64,000 nt of DNA from Apiospora phragmitis (Eukaryota > Ascomycota > Sordariomycetes > Amphisphaeriales > Apiosporaceae): the NCBI GenBank assembly GCA_038363925.1, contig JAQQWL010000005.1, forward strand, positions 1,054,001 to 1,118,000. Direction: 5' to 3'. Made by a program: the position numbers and the translations under genes. Of this stretch, positions 13,608-25,808 are shown piece by piece. The notes below the pieces were generated by a model that saw nothing but the letters and a program-made list of their open reading frames with translations, had not been told where the DNA came from and did no database searches. Every line of letters starts with the position of its first letter. The stretch's first letter is position 1.

Positions 13608-15453
13608 ATGATGGACGACGACACACTTGCCACCCAAATTCGGGAGGTTTCGGGGGTATGCAACAACGCGATCCAGTCACTACGAGACCTCTTAATAGTT
13701 GTCCCTACGGCCCTTTCTACTCTCCGCCAAACCACCGCGGAGCTACGAGTGACCAGGGCCGTCATCGACCGACTTCTCCTGTTCCCCCTTTCCGGATCAA
13801 ACCCACAATCTCCTGGGTATCAGTATCAACCGTCACTGCAGGGTTGCTTGGAACTACTCGTGCAGGACATGAAGACAAGCCTCTTGGAAGCCAAGGCCGA
13901 GATTATGCGGTTACGCCGCTACTACATCAGCGTGACGGGACTCCCCCAGTCTTTTGGACTGGTTATACTATCAGAAGAGGGCTTTTCTGGAATAAGACGA
14001 GATCTGCGAAGGAATCGTTCAACAATCACCTTGATCTTGGATTGCATTTGCAGGTAAGCAACACTCCCTTCTCTCACTTTCATTGCATCTGGAAGAAACA
14101 CAGCTAAGACTCCATACCAGCGGCATACTTGCAACTATCGATCTACGCATACACAAGACCGGACCTGCCTGCACAGAGAAGTTTGCCAACTCTTCAAGGT
14201 TGGGGCCCAGGGTGGCGCTCGACTTGAGGAGGCAACACATCAGCGCAAAGGTCCAGCGTCTATCAGCGACGATAAATCATCCCGACCGAGAGAGGCCGTG
14301 CAGAGCGGACACTAGAAGTACCAAGAAGCTGCATGATGCTATCGCCAGGTGCGATTATCCGGCAGTGTACAAGTATCTGGCCGACGGAGCAGACCCCAAT
14401 GCAACACTTAAAGGCTCAAGCATGACACCATTGCATAGAGCATTATACTTGTGGGATGTAGTGGAAGGACCCGGATCCGACAATGAAAAGTCATCCAAGG
14501 GTGCGACTTTCACCATACTAGCCCAGATGGGTGCCATGAAGGGCTACAACGACAGCCGAGCCTCGAAAAGCGTGCTATCAATACTCACAGCCCTCATCGT
14601 GTCCGGATCCAATCTACGCGTCCGGGATGAATACGGACGGACGCCATTGATACGGGCCGTCAAGGGCGACATGGGCGACTCGATCGTCTCCCTCATGCTC
14701 GAGTACGGCGGCAACCTAGTCAACGTGCAGGACAACGAGCAGAACACGGCGCTGCACTTCGCGGCGATGCAGCGCCCGAGCGCCAAGTCCCAGAACCTGG
14801 CCCTCATCCGCATCCTGCTGGCGCACGGCGCGGAGCCGTCGGTGCGCAACGCCAAGTCCCGCACGCCGCTCTACAAGGCCGTCATGCGCGGCCACCTGGA
14901 CCGCGCGACCGAGCTCCTGAACTATGGCGCCGACCTCGAGGGGTTCGACCACCACGGCTGGACGGCGCTGCACACGGCGGTCCTGGGCGGCGACGCGGCC
15001 ATGACGCAGCTGCTGTGCCACCACGGCGCGGGCTACGACAGCCGCGACCGCGCGGGCCAGACGTCGCTGCACTACGCCGTCTCCAAGGGCCACGTCGACG
15101 TGATGGTAGCGCTGCTCGACGCGGGCGCCGACGTAAACCTGCCCACCAAGGGCGAGACGCCGCTATGCCGCGCCGTCACCGCCCAGGGCAGCCTGGCCGT
15201 GGCCCGGCTGCTCGTCGCGCGGGGGGCTGACGTGGCGCTGCCTTCGGCCCGCTACTTCGGCGCGTTCCCCATCCACCTCGCCGCCATGGGCGACCACCGC
15301 GCCGTGCTGGAGCTGCTGATCGCGTCGGGCTCGCCCGTCGACGCGCTGGATGACCGGCGCCGGACGCCGCTCCAGTGGGCCGTGGACGCGCACAAGGAGA
15401 CGGCGGCCGATTTCCTTGTCAGCAAAGGGGCCCGCAGGATTTACGAAGCTTAA
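13608..15453 (+). CDS. Ankyrin-repeat protein
   Basis: Exon 1 is 13608-14053, the GT-AG intron is 14054-14120 (with a GCTAAGAC branch-like site), and exon 2 is 14121-15453, giving about 592 residues. I chose the ATG at 13608. The same frame is open to 13413, but that stretch is pyrimidine-rich and looks like promoter. The N-terminal 150 residues are helical and resemble the N-terminal module often seen before ankyrin blocks in fungal STAND-type proteins. From about residue 220 come eight to ten ankyrin units (YGRTPLIRAV, NTALHFAAMQ, SRTPLYKAVMRGH, GWTALHTAVLGGD, GQTSLHYAVSKGH, ETPLCRAV, FPIHLAAMGDH, RRTPLQWAVDAHKE). There is no enzymatic domain, so its role is presumably binding a partner that cannot be named. 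GC content rises strongly over the repeats. Confidence 0.85.
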
Positions 15454-16039
15454 CGAAGAAAAAGAAAGGGGGGTTCCCAGGAGTACGTCTTTGGGCAAAA
15501 TCGGCGTTGGACGAGCGACACCAGGACACAGTTATAAATACAATTTTCTCTTTTATTCATTAGAACATATTACCATGACCTTGAGAGGAATCATGCTACC
15601 TCGTGTTCATTATCGTTGTGGGTGACTAGGTGCACCGTGGTCTCAGTGGTAGACGAAACCTAGCTATGTGTATGATGGGTTCCATGATATGTGTCTTGAC
15701 TTCTTGTGCTGCTGTGATGCTTTGCTGAGATCTCCCTCAGGTTGGCACAGCTTGAGCCTGCCTGGACTTAACCTTATTTACCCTCGCTCAGCTCTCCTAT
15801 TGACTAGCCAGTCTCATCTTAACGGTCACTCAGGAAACCGTGATGTCATTAATTCTCTGTCAACGGCATGCGGAAGAGCCCGCATGGGATGCAAGATAAG
15901 ACTTGTTGAGACAGCCAAGAACGTTTTCTTCGTCTCCGTGCCGTTTGGGAAATATTGCTTCCTCTACCTTTCAGCCGCTGCGGAGTTTCTCGTCCAATTT
16001 CAGATCTCTGTTTGTTGCGCACAAAACAGACGACTCGTC
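15454..16039. other. Convergent intergenic region
   Basis: This lies between the 3' ends of the ankyrin gene and the downstream minus-strand gene. No gene is visible; it presumably holds both 3' UTRs. Confidence 0.5.
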
Positions 16040-17128
16040 TCAGTCCAGTACAGACCGCCAAAATTGAGATGTATCAGCCTTCGAGGGAGCAGGCTCAGGG
16101 CCTGAAGCAGGGTTGGCGATAGCAAACTTGGCCAACTCCTCCTCCCTTCGCCTAAGCCTTGCCTTCAATCGGAATTCGGGCGGTGTCCAGCCACCGGCGT
16201 TATAATAGCGAATGCTCACGTCTTGGGGGTCAGGCTCATCGGTGGTGCGTTGCGGATTCAACTCGCTGCAATCCCACCAAAACGTGACGAGGTCCGCGAG
16301 CCGCACGCGGTACCAGTCGACCATGGAGGCGTCCCCGAAATCGACCCGGGGCTGCGGCTGTGCCTCGACCATCTTGACCCAGAAGTCGCGCAGCCGCGGG
16401 TACAGCTCCGCCGGCGACTCGGGCGCGCCCTGCAGCTGCTCGACGGTCTCGGCGTCGAGGAGCATGCATGCAAAGAGCCGCGGGCTGCCGGGGTCGCAAT
16501 CGCGAAAGCGCCCGCCGCGCGCAGCCGCCCGAGGGTGGAATATGGCAAAGCGTTCCTGCGCCCACGGGAGGAAGTACGCCCGGATCTGGTCGACTGACGC
16601 GTCGGACAAGACGTCACGGTCCTCTAGGACCTCGTTGACAAAGCGTTTGTAGAACTCGTCTTCGATGCGCCGATCCGCCGTCTGGGCGAAATCCTCAGGC
16701 CAGCGACCCCACTCGACATATTGCTGGATTCCTGCCGTTCGCCTGGCGATGTCGTCCTCATAAATAGCCTCGACGGTACGTCGGAGCGTGGCCAATGCGT
16801 CCTGGAACTTGGCATCCCACTCGTCGCCATATACAGTGCGGATGATGGTATAGCCCCAGGTTCGGCTGCGATAATAGCCCTGCCGGTATCCCCGAGTGAA
16901 GTCAGAGAGGTAAGTTGCGCAGTAGCCGCGTCGTGGGAGAGGATCATTATTGATCCAGTACTTCTCCTTTATCTCTTGTGTGAGCTTGGGTTGGTTCTCC
17001 AAAGCTTGCTCGATGACTTGGACGTCCCGCAGCACCTCTTCTTATGATTCGACTTGAAGAGCGCTGGCGTCTTGGCCGATGTTGCCAACACCACGCATGG
17101 GTGGCAGTTTAGCGGTGTGGCTCTCCAT
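16040..17128 (-). CDS. Unrecognised fungal protein, 331-residue core
   Basis: The open core 16040-17035 encodes about 331 residues rich in Trp, Tyr and Arg (SRTWGYTIIRTVYGDEW, YVEWGRWPEDF, VDWYRVRLADLVTFWWDC). It has no signal peptide, membrane segment or catalytic motif I know. It looks conserved and soluble. The core begins at GTG, which is not a credible start. An ATG at 17128 is in the same frame and would add MESHTAKLPPMRG and so on, but a TAA at 17042-17044 interrupts it just before the core. Either one base is wrong there (a Tyr codon would read through), or an intron ends at the AG beside it, or the start lies elsewhere. No function is assigned. Confidence 0.6.
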
Positions 17129-17312
17129 TTGGAATCATGCGGTCCTTGATGGGAGAGAGATCGCACTAGTGGGCATCGGAAGGGTTATCGTCCCTTTTTG
17201 TACTGTGATGCACTGACTTTGGTCTACCAGGACTTGTGCGTCACCCAGTCGTTCTATAATCGTACCATACATGTAAGGGCAGAGATATATAGTCTTGTTA
17301 GGGGGAAAAGGC

Positions 17313-17318
17313 AAAAAA
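17313..17318 (-). terminator. Pol III terminator of the tRNA-Leu gene
   Basis: A run of six A on the plus strand, that is six T on the minus strand, lies about 18 bases past the tRNA 3' end. This is the usual RNA polymerase III stop signal. Confidence 0.75.
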
Positions 17319-17335
17319 CACAACAAAGAAAGGAG

Positions 17336-17434
17336 TGATGAGAGTGGGATTCGAACCCACGCGGATTGCTCCACCAGGATGAGGATATTAAGGTGACCTT
17401 AACCTGACGCCATAACCAACTCGGCCATCTCACC
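17336..17434 (-). tRNA. tRNA-Leu (anticodon AAG) with intron
   Basis: Read on the minus strand, the acceptor strand GGTGAGA pairs with TCTCATC (one G-U) and is followed by discriminator A. The D stem GCC/GGC, anticodon stem TCAGG/CCTGG, a long variable arm of the class II type, and GTGGG-TTCGAAT-CCCAC as T arm are all present. The anticodon loop is TT-AAG-G. A 17-nt intron follows the base after the anticodon and contains CCTTAA, which can pair with the anticodon region as fungal tRNA introns commonly do. Decodes CUU/CUC leucine codons. Confidence 0.93.
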
Positions 17435-18341
17435 CTTGTTGCTGTTGTTGATGTGTTTGTGACCATATGGTTGGTTACGCTGCTATATGACGGTAAGTTC
17501 GTCGCCGACCTTTGTGGTGTATATACTTATTACTGGTGCGCTAATCATTGCCACTGCTGTGGGATGCTAACTCGGCAGTGACCTTGCTACGCATTGGGCT
17601 CGGCACAGTAAGCAGATACGTGATATGTCGAGAGGTTCGGTGGAATAGGGGCTGACAAGAGGAAGCTGGGCTGTGGAGAATGGATGTGATGACATGTGAA
17701 AGCTACGTTCATCTCCCGAGACAAGTAACATAATGGAATTGATGTTTGCCCATCTGCTCCAGTGACGTGACACATCGACTAAGCCCTACCAGGAGAAACA
17801 ATAAGAACAGTCCTATCTCCGACAACCCACGGGCCGGGTGGAACATGGGATCCGTAATGCGTGAAAGCCTGCTCCACTGAATCGGGATCACCGTTATCAG
17901 GAGCGGACCACAAGACCAAGGCCGGGGAGTCGCAGCACAGCACGAGTGAAAGGAGCAGGCGCCCGGTGCGTGTACGATCACGACCTTCGTGTCAGCCAGT
18001 CGGCACGACGTCCCAGTCGTCAACACCACAGTGCGAGAATCTCTAGTTTATTCTGGCTCCACGTTGCAACTGCTGTGCCGCATCTGACTGTCCTACCGGC
18101 GGCACAGCGTACTACGTACGGCTGATCTGCAGAGGCCGTGGGTGTCGTATCATGCAGCACATCATCTAGGTCCACCACAGCGGAGCATATACACAGGGAC
18201 TATTAATCATACGAGACATAGATGTTGGCAACACTCACTCAATAAATGCGAAGGGAATCGCCCAATAACTTCCAGTGAAAGTGGTTTCTCATAACTACTC
18301 ATGCCTCCGTGTACATACTTTATGAACAATGCATGGGAAAC
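17435..18341. other. Intergenic region, edge of the biosynthetic cluster
   Basis: No gene is visible. It separates the tRNA and housekeeping-like genes from the first biosynthetic gene. Confidence 0.5.
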
Positions 18342-19507
18342 CTATACCGACAGACCGCCAGCCCCCAGCCCGACCATAGCCATGATGGCCTCCGCCACCT
18401 TGGCGTCCTCGGGGCTCATGTCCTGGACGCAGGCGCGCGCCTCGCACACGAGCTCCTCGATCTTGCGGCGGCAGTGCTCGAAGGAGCCGGTGGACTCGAT
18501 GTACGAGATGGCGTAGCGCTTCACGTCCTCGTCCTGTGCGCTGCTTGAGGATACTCGGCAGCGTGATGCTGGCCATGTCGGCGCGGATGCTGTGGATGAT
18601 GGGGACGAGAACTTGCCCTCGGTCAGGTCCTCGCCGAAGCCCTTGTTCTTGGTGTAGAGGTCGCTCTGCAGGTTCAGGTAGTCGTCCCGGATCTGGAACA
18701 GTACGCCCAGGACGTTGACGAAGGGGACGAAGTCGCAGCTGTATGTTCCGGAGTTAGCAAAGCTGGCTTGTCTTTTTGCATACAATGGATAACCGATGAT
18801 GATAACCTACTTCTTGCTGCTGGCTAGTTGCATCAGCCGGACGGCCAGTCGGAAGAGACCGCCAGTCTTGTTGCCGACCATCTCAAAGTACTCCTCCTCT
18901 GTCGGGCAAAGGGACGAGTCTCTCCAGTAGATATCCATGCCCTGTCCGCGATGCAGACGAAGCAGCTCTTCGGTGAAGACCTCATACGCACTGGCACATT
19001 CCAGCTTGTTCAACTCCTGCTGAGCAAGAAAGTAAGCATAGTTGGCGGTGTTGATGGTCTGGGCCACGCCAAAGATGCTGTGTGCTACAGGGAGCCCGCG
19101 GCGTAACCTGGAGTTGTCTTGAATATCGTCGATGCTATAAAGTAATTAGTACAGATGAGCAATGTCTTGGTCGGGCTCGACTTACAGGAGAGATGCAGTG
19201 TGCAACAGCTTGATCACCTCCTTGATGATCTCAAGCTTCTCTTCGGGTATCTGGAGCCATTGATTGAAGGCATCCATCATCTTACCCCTCACATCTTTCC
19301 CCGGGATTGTAAGGAGATAGTCGATGGGTGCCCGGAGGATCTGGATGAACTCGCATATCAGGATTGCTGCGACGGCTCTTGATGAATCAACAACACGGAA
19401 CGTACCTTCTCACTCGAACCTGCCGGCTCTGCTTGAGATGTTGCCGAGCCGGACAAGCCCACCGAGGCCGGTAGCTGTTGTGGCTGGTCTGCTAGTGTGT
19501 TGGTCAT
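18342..19507 (-). CDS. Geranylgeranyl diphosphate synthase of the cluster
   Basis: Makes GGPP (C20) from FPP and IPP, the terpene half of the product. Four exons: 19406-19507, 19186-19340, 18811-19134 and 18342-18738, with GT-AG introns of 65, 51 and 72 bp, giving 325 residues. The first Asp-rich motif is [13 protein letters not shown] (residues 87 on), split from the previous exon in the usual place. The second is [10 protein letters not shown] (Asp at about 212-213). Odd: after EGKFS (about 238) the given frame reads about 24 unrelated residues, then returns to [20 protein letters not shown]. In the next frame the same DNA reads [20 protein letters not shown], the expected family sequence. 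One base is missing near 18605 and one is extra at 18534-18535, so the two cancel and no stop arises. Placement beside a UbiA gene marks it as the pathway-dedicated copy. Confidence 0.92.
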
Positions 19508-21000
19508 GATGCTTGTATCTGCCCTGAGGACGAGTCTCCACCTAGTGAATTGTAGTGATGTTTGTGTACGGGAGTATTCAGCTTCCAAGGCTTCTGTGTG
19601 CTAATTTTGTTGATATGTCATTATAAGACTGGTCACAACCCAGCTTACTGTCCAGGTGCCTCTTGAACTGCGGTCCCTCGGCCGCTCACTCACCCTCCGC
19701 AGAATGAACCCACGTGCCCCCCGGCCACAACCAGCCCGTACCTGAGTACATTTCGAGATTCAACTGGAAAAGTCGATCATCCAGTGCGCTGGATTAGAGT
19801 TTAGGATAGTGGAATCGCGATAACTGCAACTGCTGTTCGTCGGACGATCCTTGGCGTTGAAGGACCCACGAGGTGAACCGCCCCCGGTCTTTCATGACTC
19901 GCATGGCATGGTTTCCCAACAGGGCTTGACAGTTTAGCAAATCCCGACTCCAAAACCCTGGCTCTGGCGGAACATGACTTATCCAGACCCCTGATATAGG
20001 GTCCACTGGGGATAACCATGATTCAAGTCGTATATGCGGATATGGGCAAAGATAGGAGCAGGCAGGGGCTAACAAGAAAGTGTGACTGGTTAGAATGTAC
20101 CTCGTAACTGGACTCGTTCGTTGGCGTTGTCGGTTTCCAGAACCGAACCAGGAGTGGGATAAACTCAGTTAACCTTACAACGCGAATTCGACTTCGTCGC
20201 ATGGCACCGACCGAACCTACCAACGGGCCTGGATAACAGGCTGTGCAAGCTAGTGTTAGTCATAACTCGCTACTACGCTGCAAGACTCTCCAATTTACCT
20301 GCCCCGGGATTGTGTACCTGACGTGGAGCATCAGTATCATATAAACAAACCAAATCAGAATTGGTAGAGTATTGACCGTGTAGTTGGTTGCATTGATGAC
20401 GAGCGAGAAAAAATCCCGAAGATCACCCTTCTCTGAACTCGAGCTTGGGCAGAACTACGGCATCGCTGCGCTTGGACCCCAATCATTCATGTTGGGTGAC
20501 TTCGGGATGACTTCTTATCCTCTTCGTTCATATGACGTAACAGCTCGTTGGCAAAAAGCTCGATAACCGACTTGAACGACCAATGTCTGGGGCTTGAGCT
20601 CCCGCCCCGCGTATACCTTGATAGACTTGAGTTACAAAAAACGGTAGGGGGAACGAGAGAGCTGCCACGGTTGTGTATTACCATATTTCTGGTGCACGAG
20701 CTGGAATAATAAGGTATTAATTGGCAATGGATTGGCTGAATGACTGCGAAGATGATTTTTAGGCCCCGGAAAGGAGAGGAGTAAAAGTTACTTTAAGACA
20801 TGCAATTCATAGGTTGGATTATGCATGTATGTTGGAAGCCGGAGACTAACTTTTATCCGGATCTATGTAATATAGTTAGATACTGGCGGCCACGGAGCCA
20901 GGACTCTTAGAGATATAATAGGCTAGGCTGACCTTTATTCCAACGTTATACCGAACCCAGAGATTACTCTCACTATACATGCATCCGCATATGTACAAGT
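19508..21000. other. Intergenic region between GGPP synthase and prenyltransferase
   Basis: No supported gene. It holds the GGPP synthase promoter and the prenyltransferase 3' UTR. The stretch 20700-20960 is somewhat AT-rich but not RIP-like. Confidence 0.5.
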
Positions 21001-22134
21001 TTAAGCATAATAGCAGCGGAGTAACTCAACAGCACAAGCGACGACAGTCCAGGCACCAAGGAGGAAGTTATCGACGTGAACACCTCCACCACTGGAGGGG
21101 TCGTTAGCATCGAACCGGAGAACCTGCCGCAACAAGCTGAGCGCCCAAACGCCAGCCCAGCTGACCCAGAGCCAGGCGGAGTGGAACTGCTCGATGTACA
21201 TCGGGATGCAGACGGCGACGGGGATGAGGAGCAGCCAGAGCAGCAGGTGGACGTGCTTGCCGAGGACATTGTAGAAGGAGTTGACGCCCATCTTGCGGTC
21301 ATCGACGACGTCCTGGTAGCTGTAGGCCGTGTTCAGGAAGATGGTCCAGAAGAAGACCATGTTCAGCAGCGGCATCGAGGCCGTCACGGTCTCGGCGTAG
21401 GACTCGCGGCCGTGGAAGATGGCGGCGCGGCCGCACACCGCGGGCCAGGCGATGGTGAAGCCGAGTATGTACTGGGGGTAGATGTAGAACTTGCGCATAG
21501 TAGGGCGCTTGCCGTATGGGTAGAGGAACGACCCAAGGGCCGCGGGGAACATATTTTTGTTTCTATTATCATTTCATGTTATTACTTTCACACTAAGATT
21601 CGGGGCCTTGAATAAGAATAGATAGCAGGTTTCGGGAATGAATGCTTACACGTCTTGACCCTCCAGCATGAAGTACAGGATCCACCAGCACGCTATGATC
21701 TGGAAGGCCATCCACGCCATCGCCTGCGCCGTGCTGACCTTGCCGGAGGCCAGAGGCCGGTCCTTAGTGCGGGCAACATTGGCGTCGATGTCGCGGTCGA
21801 TATAGTCGTTCCAGACCATACCGGCGCCGCAGAAGGCATAGCAGGCCGCTACAGTGAGCGCGGTCTGCTGGAACACCCAGGCGAGGGAGACATCAGATCC
21901 GGGGCCGACTACAGCCGATCCGCCAAGCAAACAAGAGAAAGCTATGATTCGGATTGCGTGTCAGTATTCTCTATTAACCATGGTGCTAGGGGATGAGGGT
22001 CATCAGGAAGTTAAAGTAAAAGCACAAAACGTACCGCCGGCGAAAGTGGTGAAGACGGGGTTGTACTTGGTGAAGCGGGAGAGCACAAGCAGGTCCTTGA
22101 ACAAGCTGTTCTGGCTCGATTTTACGGTCGCCAT
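21001..22134 (-). CDS. UbiA-family prenyltransferase (polyketide + GGPP)
   Basis: Membrane aromatic/pyrone prenyltransferase that joins the polyketide pyrone to GGPP. Three exons: 22035-22134, 21650-21941 and 21001-21562, with GT-AG introns of 93 and 87 bp, giving 317 residues and all phases fitting. Start MATVKSSQNSLFKDLLVLSR. The first Asp motif is WNDYIDRDIDANVARTKDRP (about residues 77-95) and the second is YSYQDVVDDRKMGVNS (about 208-222). Both chelate Mg-diphosphate in this family. The rest is strongly hydrophobic, with seven to nine predicted membrane helices, and closes with CAVELLRCYYA. It is on the same strand as the GGPP synthase and divergent from the epoxidase. The neighbours point to GGPP as donor and a pyrone as acceptor, as in the SubC/DpasC type; the sequence itself does not fix the acceptor. 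Confidence 0.93.
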
Positions 22135-23869
22135 GGTTTCTGTCTTGGCTTGCCTAATCGACGAAACTAAGAAATGAGGCCACTGCTAGTTGGCTTGGAA
22201 AGAAGAGATGGACGGTCCGCGATGGGATCGTGTAGGTAGAGGGTGGCGGAGTGCCTGTTCTCTTGTCCTGCAGTCGGCTGTTTTCTTTCAAACTATTCCA
22301 GAGCGAGCTGCAATTTAACCATGGCAGGATGTCTTCTCAGACTCTAATTCGCATCGTCGGGCTCGAAAGCCTCAAGGCGACCATTCTACCCTACTCCCCA
22401 CCACCACCCTGTCTAGACTAGTATCCATGCCGGGAACGTGTTATCTCGAGGCCAAGTTTCACTCCCGAATCCTGGATCGTCCACCGCCTCTGTTTACTTG
22501 AGGCCCTTGATGTATGGGAAGAACCACACCTGTATGCACTACGCATGTGTGTTGGATGCAACTATATCCATCCTGGGACTCCTCGATCCAACTCGAGTCA
22601 TGGCCATTGGTTGTATATCTCCAAGAGGCTGGGTAACATGCGATATGCAATGCAGATAGTTGGTCGTGACTAGTCATCATCCCATCCTATCGCCTCTCGG
22701 GGGTGTAGATATGCCATTGGTGGGAGTTCATGCTGGCGCGATCCCTGGACGGTTTACGGGGCTCGTGTCTCGTGGAACCGTCTGGTAGGTAACAAGTAAG
22801 GATACTGCGACTTGAAACGAATGGCATTGCTTTCTCCTCCCGCCTGGGGTTGCACCTATAATATCTGCCACGTGGGGATTAGACGAAAATGTACATACAT
22901 ATGCCGATTATTATACCCCTGATGCTGGCCCCTGCTAGTGTAACTGTGTGGGACTGAGGACCCTGCAGGGCTTAACGGCTGTCGCTAGATCGCCGACAGG
23001 GCTAAATTGGCAGAAGCTTGCTCCTTGGCAGACCGCTTAAAATTCGGTGCATTTTCTATAGATATAGCCCGAAGGCAGGGATGCGAGTCACGACAACGCT
23101 GACATAACCAGGATCGACTAAAGACAGGGCGAGGTCAAACAACTCCACACCTCTTTATCTCGGTGTAATACCGACCCAGTTCAGTCTCACCACGGAACCC
23201 CCCAATAACCTGATTTCGTTGTGTGGAATTTCCTGTGCTTGGACATGCACAGTGTGAAGTTGTTTTTGGCCTTGGCGTGTCGGCTCGGAGGCCACCGACT
23301 TCTGAACCTTTTCCGGCTGGATATGAATTTGCTAAATTTTGGTTTGGAGTCGCTGGGAGGTCTCGTGGCTGAAGATCGAGAGACATCGTTGGCTAAGTAG
23401 TGCAATCGATTACTCGTTGGACTGTAGACCGGTGGCGGCCGGAGGAATACGGCTATGGCGCGAGTCAAGGCTCAATCCCAAGTGTCACAGCGGGCGATAG
23501 TCCCGTCACTTGGCATTGACAGTTGCCGTCCCAAGAAAGGTTCGAGGTGATGGTGTGGAATCCCTTGCTAGGAAGATGTGTGGCGACTGGCCATCACACG
23601 CCGCGGCGTTTATGGGACACCGCCACCCGCCGCCCACCGCCCCTGGTCGGTTCGAGACTCTCCCTCAAGCCTGCACTGAACCGCGCTTCCAGGCAATTAG
23701 GTGGCAGAACGGGCGGTGTTTTTTGTTAATGTCCGTCCCGTGAAAATACGACCCGTTGATCGTGTTTATCAGCGTCGCTGCTCAGCACGTATAAGCGAAT
23801 CATTTCTTGGGCTTTAGCACAACCAGCTACATTGCTGTCGTCAAGGGAATGACACCAACAGCATTCGAC
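22135..23869. promoter_or_regulatory. Divergent promoter region, prenyltransferase / epoxidase
   Basis: A 1.7-kb spacer between two divergently transcribed pathway genes. No coding frame is supported. It is a natural place for a cluster regulator to bind, but I see no binding motif I can name. Confidence 0.45.
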
Positions 23870-25576
23870 ATGTCGCAACCCGCCTTCAAAGTCATCATCG
23901 TGGGTGGCTCCGTCACGGGCCTGACCCTGGCGCACTGCCTGGACAAGCTGGGCGTCGACTACACTATCTTGGAGAAGCGCTCGGCGATTGTGCTGCAGGA
24001 GGGCGCCTCCGTCGCCGTCATGCCCAATGGCGGCCGCGTGCTGGACCAGCTCGGCCTCTACGACGCGTTCGAGAAGGCCACGGTACCGCTCGACCTCACG
24101 GACGCGTACTTGCCGGACCAAGGCTTCCGCTTCACCAGTGACTACCCCAGGCGGGTGATAGAAAAGTACGCCAAGACCGAAGCAACCCCCGGAGTAGTAG
24201 CCGAAGAGTGACCCTTGTGCGGGAACGGGACGATGCTAACTAGTGTGTGACTTCTGTTCAAATAAAGCTTTGGATACCCCATAGCCTTCATGGAGAGGCG
24301 AGGGCTCCTCGAGATCCTCTATGAGGGTCTTGAGGACAAGACTAAGATTCACCTCAACAAGGCTGTCACCCACATCGAACAGAATGACGCTGGCGCCAAG
24401 GTTCACACCGAGGATGGTCAAGTGTACGAAGGTGACATCGTCGTCGGCGCCGACGGAATCCACAGCAAGACTCGCCGAGAGATGTGGCGGATGATGGGCG
24501 AACCCATAGTGAATGGCATCGCGCAAAGCGAAAGCAAAAGTACGTTGCTGCAGACATCCCAAGCCATAGTCTTATTAGCCACCCCAGGGCCTTTTCTGCT
24601 GACAATTCGATTTCCTCCTCCCCCCTTCAACCAGACATGTCAGTAGGCTTCTCCTGCGTGTTCGGCATCTCGCACGACGTCCCCGAGCTCGAGCCGGGCG
24701 AGCAGATCCTGCTCATGTCCAACGGCCAGACCATCTTCGTCATGGGCAGCACGGGCGTCGTTTTCTGGTTCATCGTCACGCAGCTGGACCGGCGCTACGA
24801 GTACCATGACGCCCCGCGCTACACGACCCAGGAGGCCGCCGCCTTCTGCGAGGCGCGACTCGACGCGGAGATAAAGGAGGGCGTCTCCTTCGAGTGCCTG
24901 TGGCGGAAGCGGCACGTCTTCAACATGCTGCCCCTGCAGGAGAGCCTGTTCCAGACCTGGTCCCATGGCCGCGTGGTTTGCATTGGCGACAGTGTCCACA
25001 AGGTATTAAAGCTCCCATCAAAACAGGATTGGTTTGCCTGTCTAGTATTTTTGCTGACTGCCTTGTCCCCCTTTTCCCCTGCAGATGACGATCAATCTCG
25101 GCCAGGGCGCCAACTGTGCCATAGAAGACGTCACGGTCCTCTGCAACATGCTGCACCGTCTCCTGGACGAAAAGAGGGAGAAGCAGAAGCCGACCTACGG
25201 CGAGATTGACGCCCTGCTGCGCCGGTTCAATAAGGATCACCTCCCGCGCGCCAGCACCATCGTCGAGACGTCGCGCCTGACCACCCGGGTGCACGCGCAG
25301 GTCGGCCCCAGCCAGCGCATCATGTCCCGGTACGTCGTGCCGTACTTTGGCAAGCTCTTCCAGGGGAGGCCGCTGGGCCTCATCGCCAAAGGGCCAGTCC
25401 TGGACTTCCTGCCGCTGAAGCGCATGTCGTTCCCCGGCTGGGAGAGATACGGCGCTACTAAGAAGAGTCGGGGCGCTGCCTTCTGGATCACGGCCTTCTT
25501 ATCGCTCTCGCTGCTGGCCGTCGCCGCGGCGACGTACGGGTGGGACAACCAGATGAAGGTTTTATCGGCCCTATAA
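23870..25576 (+). CDS. FAD-dependent monooxygenase / epoxidase (PaxM/SubE type)
   Basis: Flavoprotein expected to epoxidise the prenyl olefin before cyclisation. Four exons: 23870-24165, 24268-24539, 24635-25002 and 25085-25576, with GT-AG introns of 102, 95 and 82 bp and consistent phases, giving 475 residues. The N-terminal Rossmann motif is [18 protein letters not shown] with LEKR at the end of beta-2. The DG motif is [14 protein letters not shown]. The GD motif [12 protein letters not shown] crosses the last intron into [18 protein letters not shown]-terminal membrane anchor lies near [21 protein letters not shown] chose the ATG at 23870; one at 23849 in frame would add seven residues. 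The stop lies only 45 bp from the AT-rich transposon island, so the 3' UTR and poly(A) region must enter it. Confidence 0.93.
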
Positions 25577-25808
25577 TATGGACTCTAGTTAGTGATATAT
25601 AACATAATAAAATATAAGATCGGCTACGGTGCAACGTACTAATTAGGCTCCGCACCGTGGTCGCGACGCGATACCCTTAAAGCCTTAGCTATTTTATTTT
25701 CTTTATATTTTTTTTAATTATATTAACTTAACGTGGTTTATTATTAAGTAAACTATATTACTTTTCGAATTACTTTTTTAATTTTCTTATATACTTAAAC
25801 TTTAAAGC

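Noticed and set aside
18530..18610. An intron as the explanation of the GGPP synthase frame swap
   Set aside because: The swapped segment itself encodes the expected family sequence in the next frame, so nothing is removed. Two one-base changes explain it.
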